Shown here piece by piece: positions 5,328-5,985 of a DNA stretch of 5,985 nt. The stretch is from Chloroflexota bacterium. GTDB lineage: Bacteria > Chloroflexota > Dehalococcoidia > GIF9 > UBA5629. The notes below the pieces were generated by a model, which was given only the letters and a program-made list of their open reading frames with translations, was not told where the DNA came from and made no database searches. How positions within the stretch are numbered: the first letter of the stretch is position 1; each line of letters opens with the position of its first letter. The DNA lies in assembly GCA_020354105.1 (NCBI GenBank), contig CP070642.1, positions 209,014 to 214,998 of the forward strand, written 5' to 3'. The translations under genes and the position numbers were made by a program.

Positions 5328-5900
5328 CTACCCCTTCACAAAGTCTTCGTGATACCTGCTAGCAGTAGGCTCAGACTGCCCCTGGTATCTACTATCCAAC
5401 TCAGCTGCCCCATATAATCTGTCCACAGGAGAGGTTAACCTACGGAAAGAGATTTGCCCGATCTTCATTTTATAATAAAGGGTAATCGGTAGTTTAGCAA
5501 CATTGGATATCTCAATGGTAAGATTACCTTGCCAGCCTGGGTCAACATAGCCGGCGGTTGAATTGATTAGAAGTCCAATCCGTCCAAGGGAGCTCTTCCC
5601 TTCGAGTCTTCCAACTATGTCATCGGGCAAGGTAATCGATTCCAGAGTGCTAGCCAAGACAAGCTCACCGGGATTAAGGAAGAAAGCATTATCTTCATCA
5701 AGCTCCACGAGCTCGTGTAAGTGATCCGGGCTATGCCTCACATCTATGTAGGCAGGATGCCGTTGAGGCTTGAATGCAAGGAGTTTTTTATCTAAGTGAA
5801 GATCTACACTAGCCGGCTGGATACAATTTGGGATTAGAGGATCAATAATAATCCTCCCCTTGTCAATCTCATCTTTAATTGTCCTATCGCTGAGCACCAT
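5328..5900 (-). CDS. dcd: dCTP deaminase (possibly the bifunctional, dUMP-forming type)
   Basis: A 190-residue dCTP deaminase of the trimeric dUTPase-like fold, which feeds dUMP/dTTP synthesis. Motifs are MVLSDR at the start, QPASVDLHL (28-36), RLEGKSSLGRIGL (98-110) with the catalytic Ser103 and Arg107, AGYVDPGWQGNLTIEISN (116-133) with the catalytic Glu130, KIGQI (146-150) and the C-terminal RYQGQ lid (171-175). By eye it resembles the Mycobacterium tuberculosis enzyme, which also hydrolyses dUTP, more than the E. coli one: STAGYVDPG rather than TAHRIDPG, and LPITL before the KIGQ element. Bifunctionality is therefore possible but unproven. ATG 5900 gives the typical N-terminus; GTG at 5910-5912 would add four residues but lies upstream of the predicted transcription start. 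No Shine-Dalgarno precedes the ATG. It ends TAG TAG directly against the ribD start and is the first gene of the riboflavin operon. Confidence 0.95.
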   Translation of the reverse strand: MVLSDRTIKDEIDKGRIIIDPLIPNCIQPASVDLHLDKKLLAFKPQRHPAYIDVRHSPDHLHELVELDEDNAFFLNPGELVLASTLESITLPDDIVGRLEGKSSLGRIGLLINSTAGYVDPGWQGNLTIEISNVAKLPITLYYKMKIGQISFRRLTSPVDRLYGAAELDSRYQGQSEPTASRYHEDFVKG

Positions 5901-5912
5901 AGCTTTGAACAC

Positions 5913-5942
5913 ATTGTAGCATCAAGTTTCTTCAAAGAGCAA
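5913..5942 (-). promoter_or_regulatory. Extended -10 promoter for the dcd-rib operon
   Basis: On the minus strand TACAAT (5913-5918, 5/6 match) is preceded by TGC (5919-5921), giving an extended -10. A weak -35 TTGCTC (5937-5942) lies 18 bp upstream. The start expected near 5906 leaves only about six bases before ATG 5900, so the mRNA would be nearly leaderless, which agrees with the missing ribosome-binding site. No FMN riboswitch can fit between this promoter and dcd. Confidence 0.5.
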
Positions 5943-5985
5943 ACAATGACATGCCAGATAATGAGATTGACAGTTACCCAGGTAG

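Noticed and set aside
4455..5330. Genome-wide reassignment of TAG to a sense codon
   Set aside because: The hydratase, ribH and dcd genes all end in TAG at the expected C-terminus, and dcd uses tandem TAG before ribD. One internal TAG is not enough to claim a changed code; it is kept only as a testable alternative.
5901..5985. FMN riboswitch upstream of the riboflavin operon
   Set aside because: The conserved purine-rich elements of the RFN motif are not seen, and the 85 bp available is too short for the full element. It could lie beyond the window only if the transcript starts further upstream.
5946..5985. Start of a divergent plus-strand gene at ATG 5946 or 5951
   Set aside because: Only about 12 codons are visible, there is no good ribosome-binding site and the residues are not recognisable. 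A TTGACA at 5967-5972 could be a rightward -35 but its partner would lie outside the window.
1..5985. tRNA, rRNA, CRISPR, insertion sequence or attachment site
   Set aside because: No cloverleaf-like sequence, spaced direct repeats, transposase or terminal inverted repeats were seen; nearly all of the window is accounted for by metabolic genes.

Overview
The window is a compact bacterial segment of moderate G+C content with tightly packed genes and strong Shine-Dalgarno sites. A stand-alone EF-Tu-domain-II-like small protein, a dcd/riboflavin operon and crotonase / 3-hydroxyacyl-CoA dehydrogenase genes together look like an uncultured Chloroflexota, possibly Dehalococcoidia. That placement rests on gene content and recalled sequence resemblance, not on a search.

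Layout: (1) 1-1338, minus strand: a 3-hydroxyacyl-CoA dehydrogenase cut by the window edge, preceded in the same transcript by an enoyl-CoA hydratase. (2) 1339-1597: a 259-bp divergent intergenic region with one recognisable sigma70-type promoter facing each way, a short palindrome between them, and a long leader with a predicted hairpin on the minus side. (3) 1598-1849, plus strand: the 83-residue EF-Tu-domain-II-like protein, which ends 7 bp from the stop of ribH. (4) 1857-5900, minus strand: a five-gene operon in transcription order dcd, ribD, ribE, ribBA, ribH. (5) 5901-5985: the promoter region of that operon, with nothing else I can call.

The rib genes cover every pathway-specific step from GTP and ribulose 5-phosphate to riboflavin. 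RibBA makes both precursors, RibD deaminates and reduces the pyrimidine, RibH makes lumazine and RibE makes riboflavin. The unspecific phosphatase step is not encoded here. dcd, the first gene, serves pyrimidine deoxynucleotide supply (dCTP deamination) and is an unusual companion.

The most striking observation is that ribD, otherwise full length and well conserved (370 codons), carries an in-frame TAG at codon 290 with no shift of frame or length. The dcd stop (TAG TAG) and ribD lie in the same frame, so 5900 to 4212 is one reading frame broken only by three amber codons and no TAA or TGA. The simplest reading is a point mutation or assembly error in ribD. Amber suppression or restart downstream are the alternatives to test.
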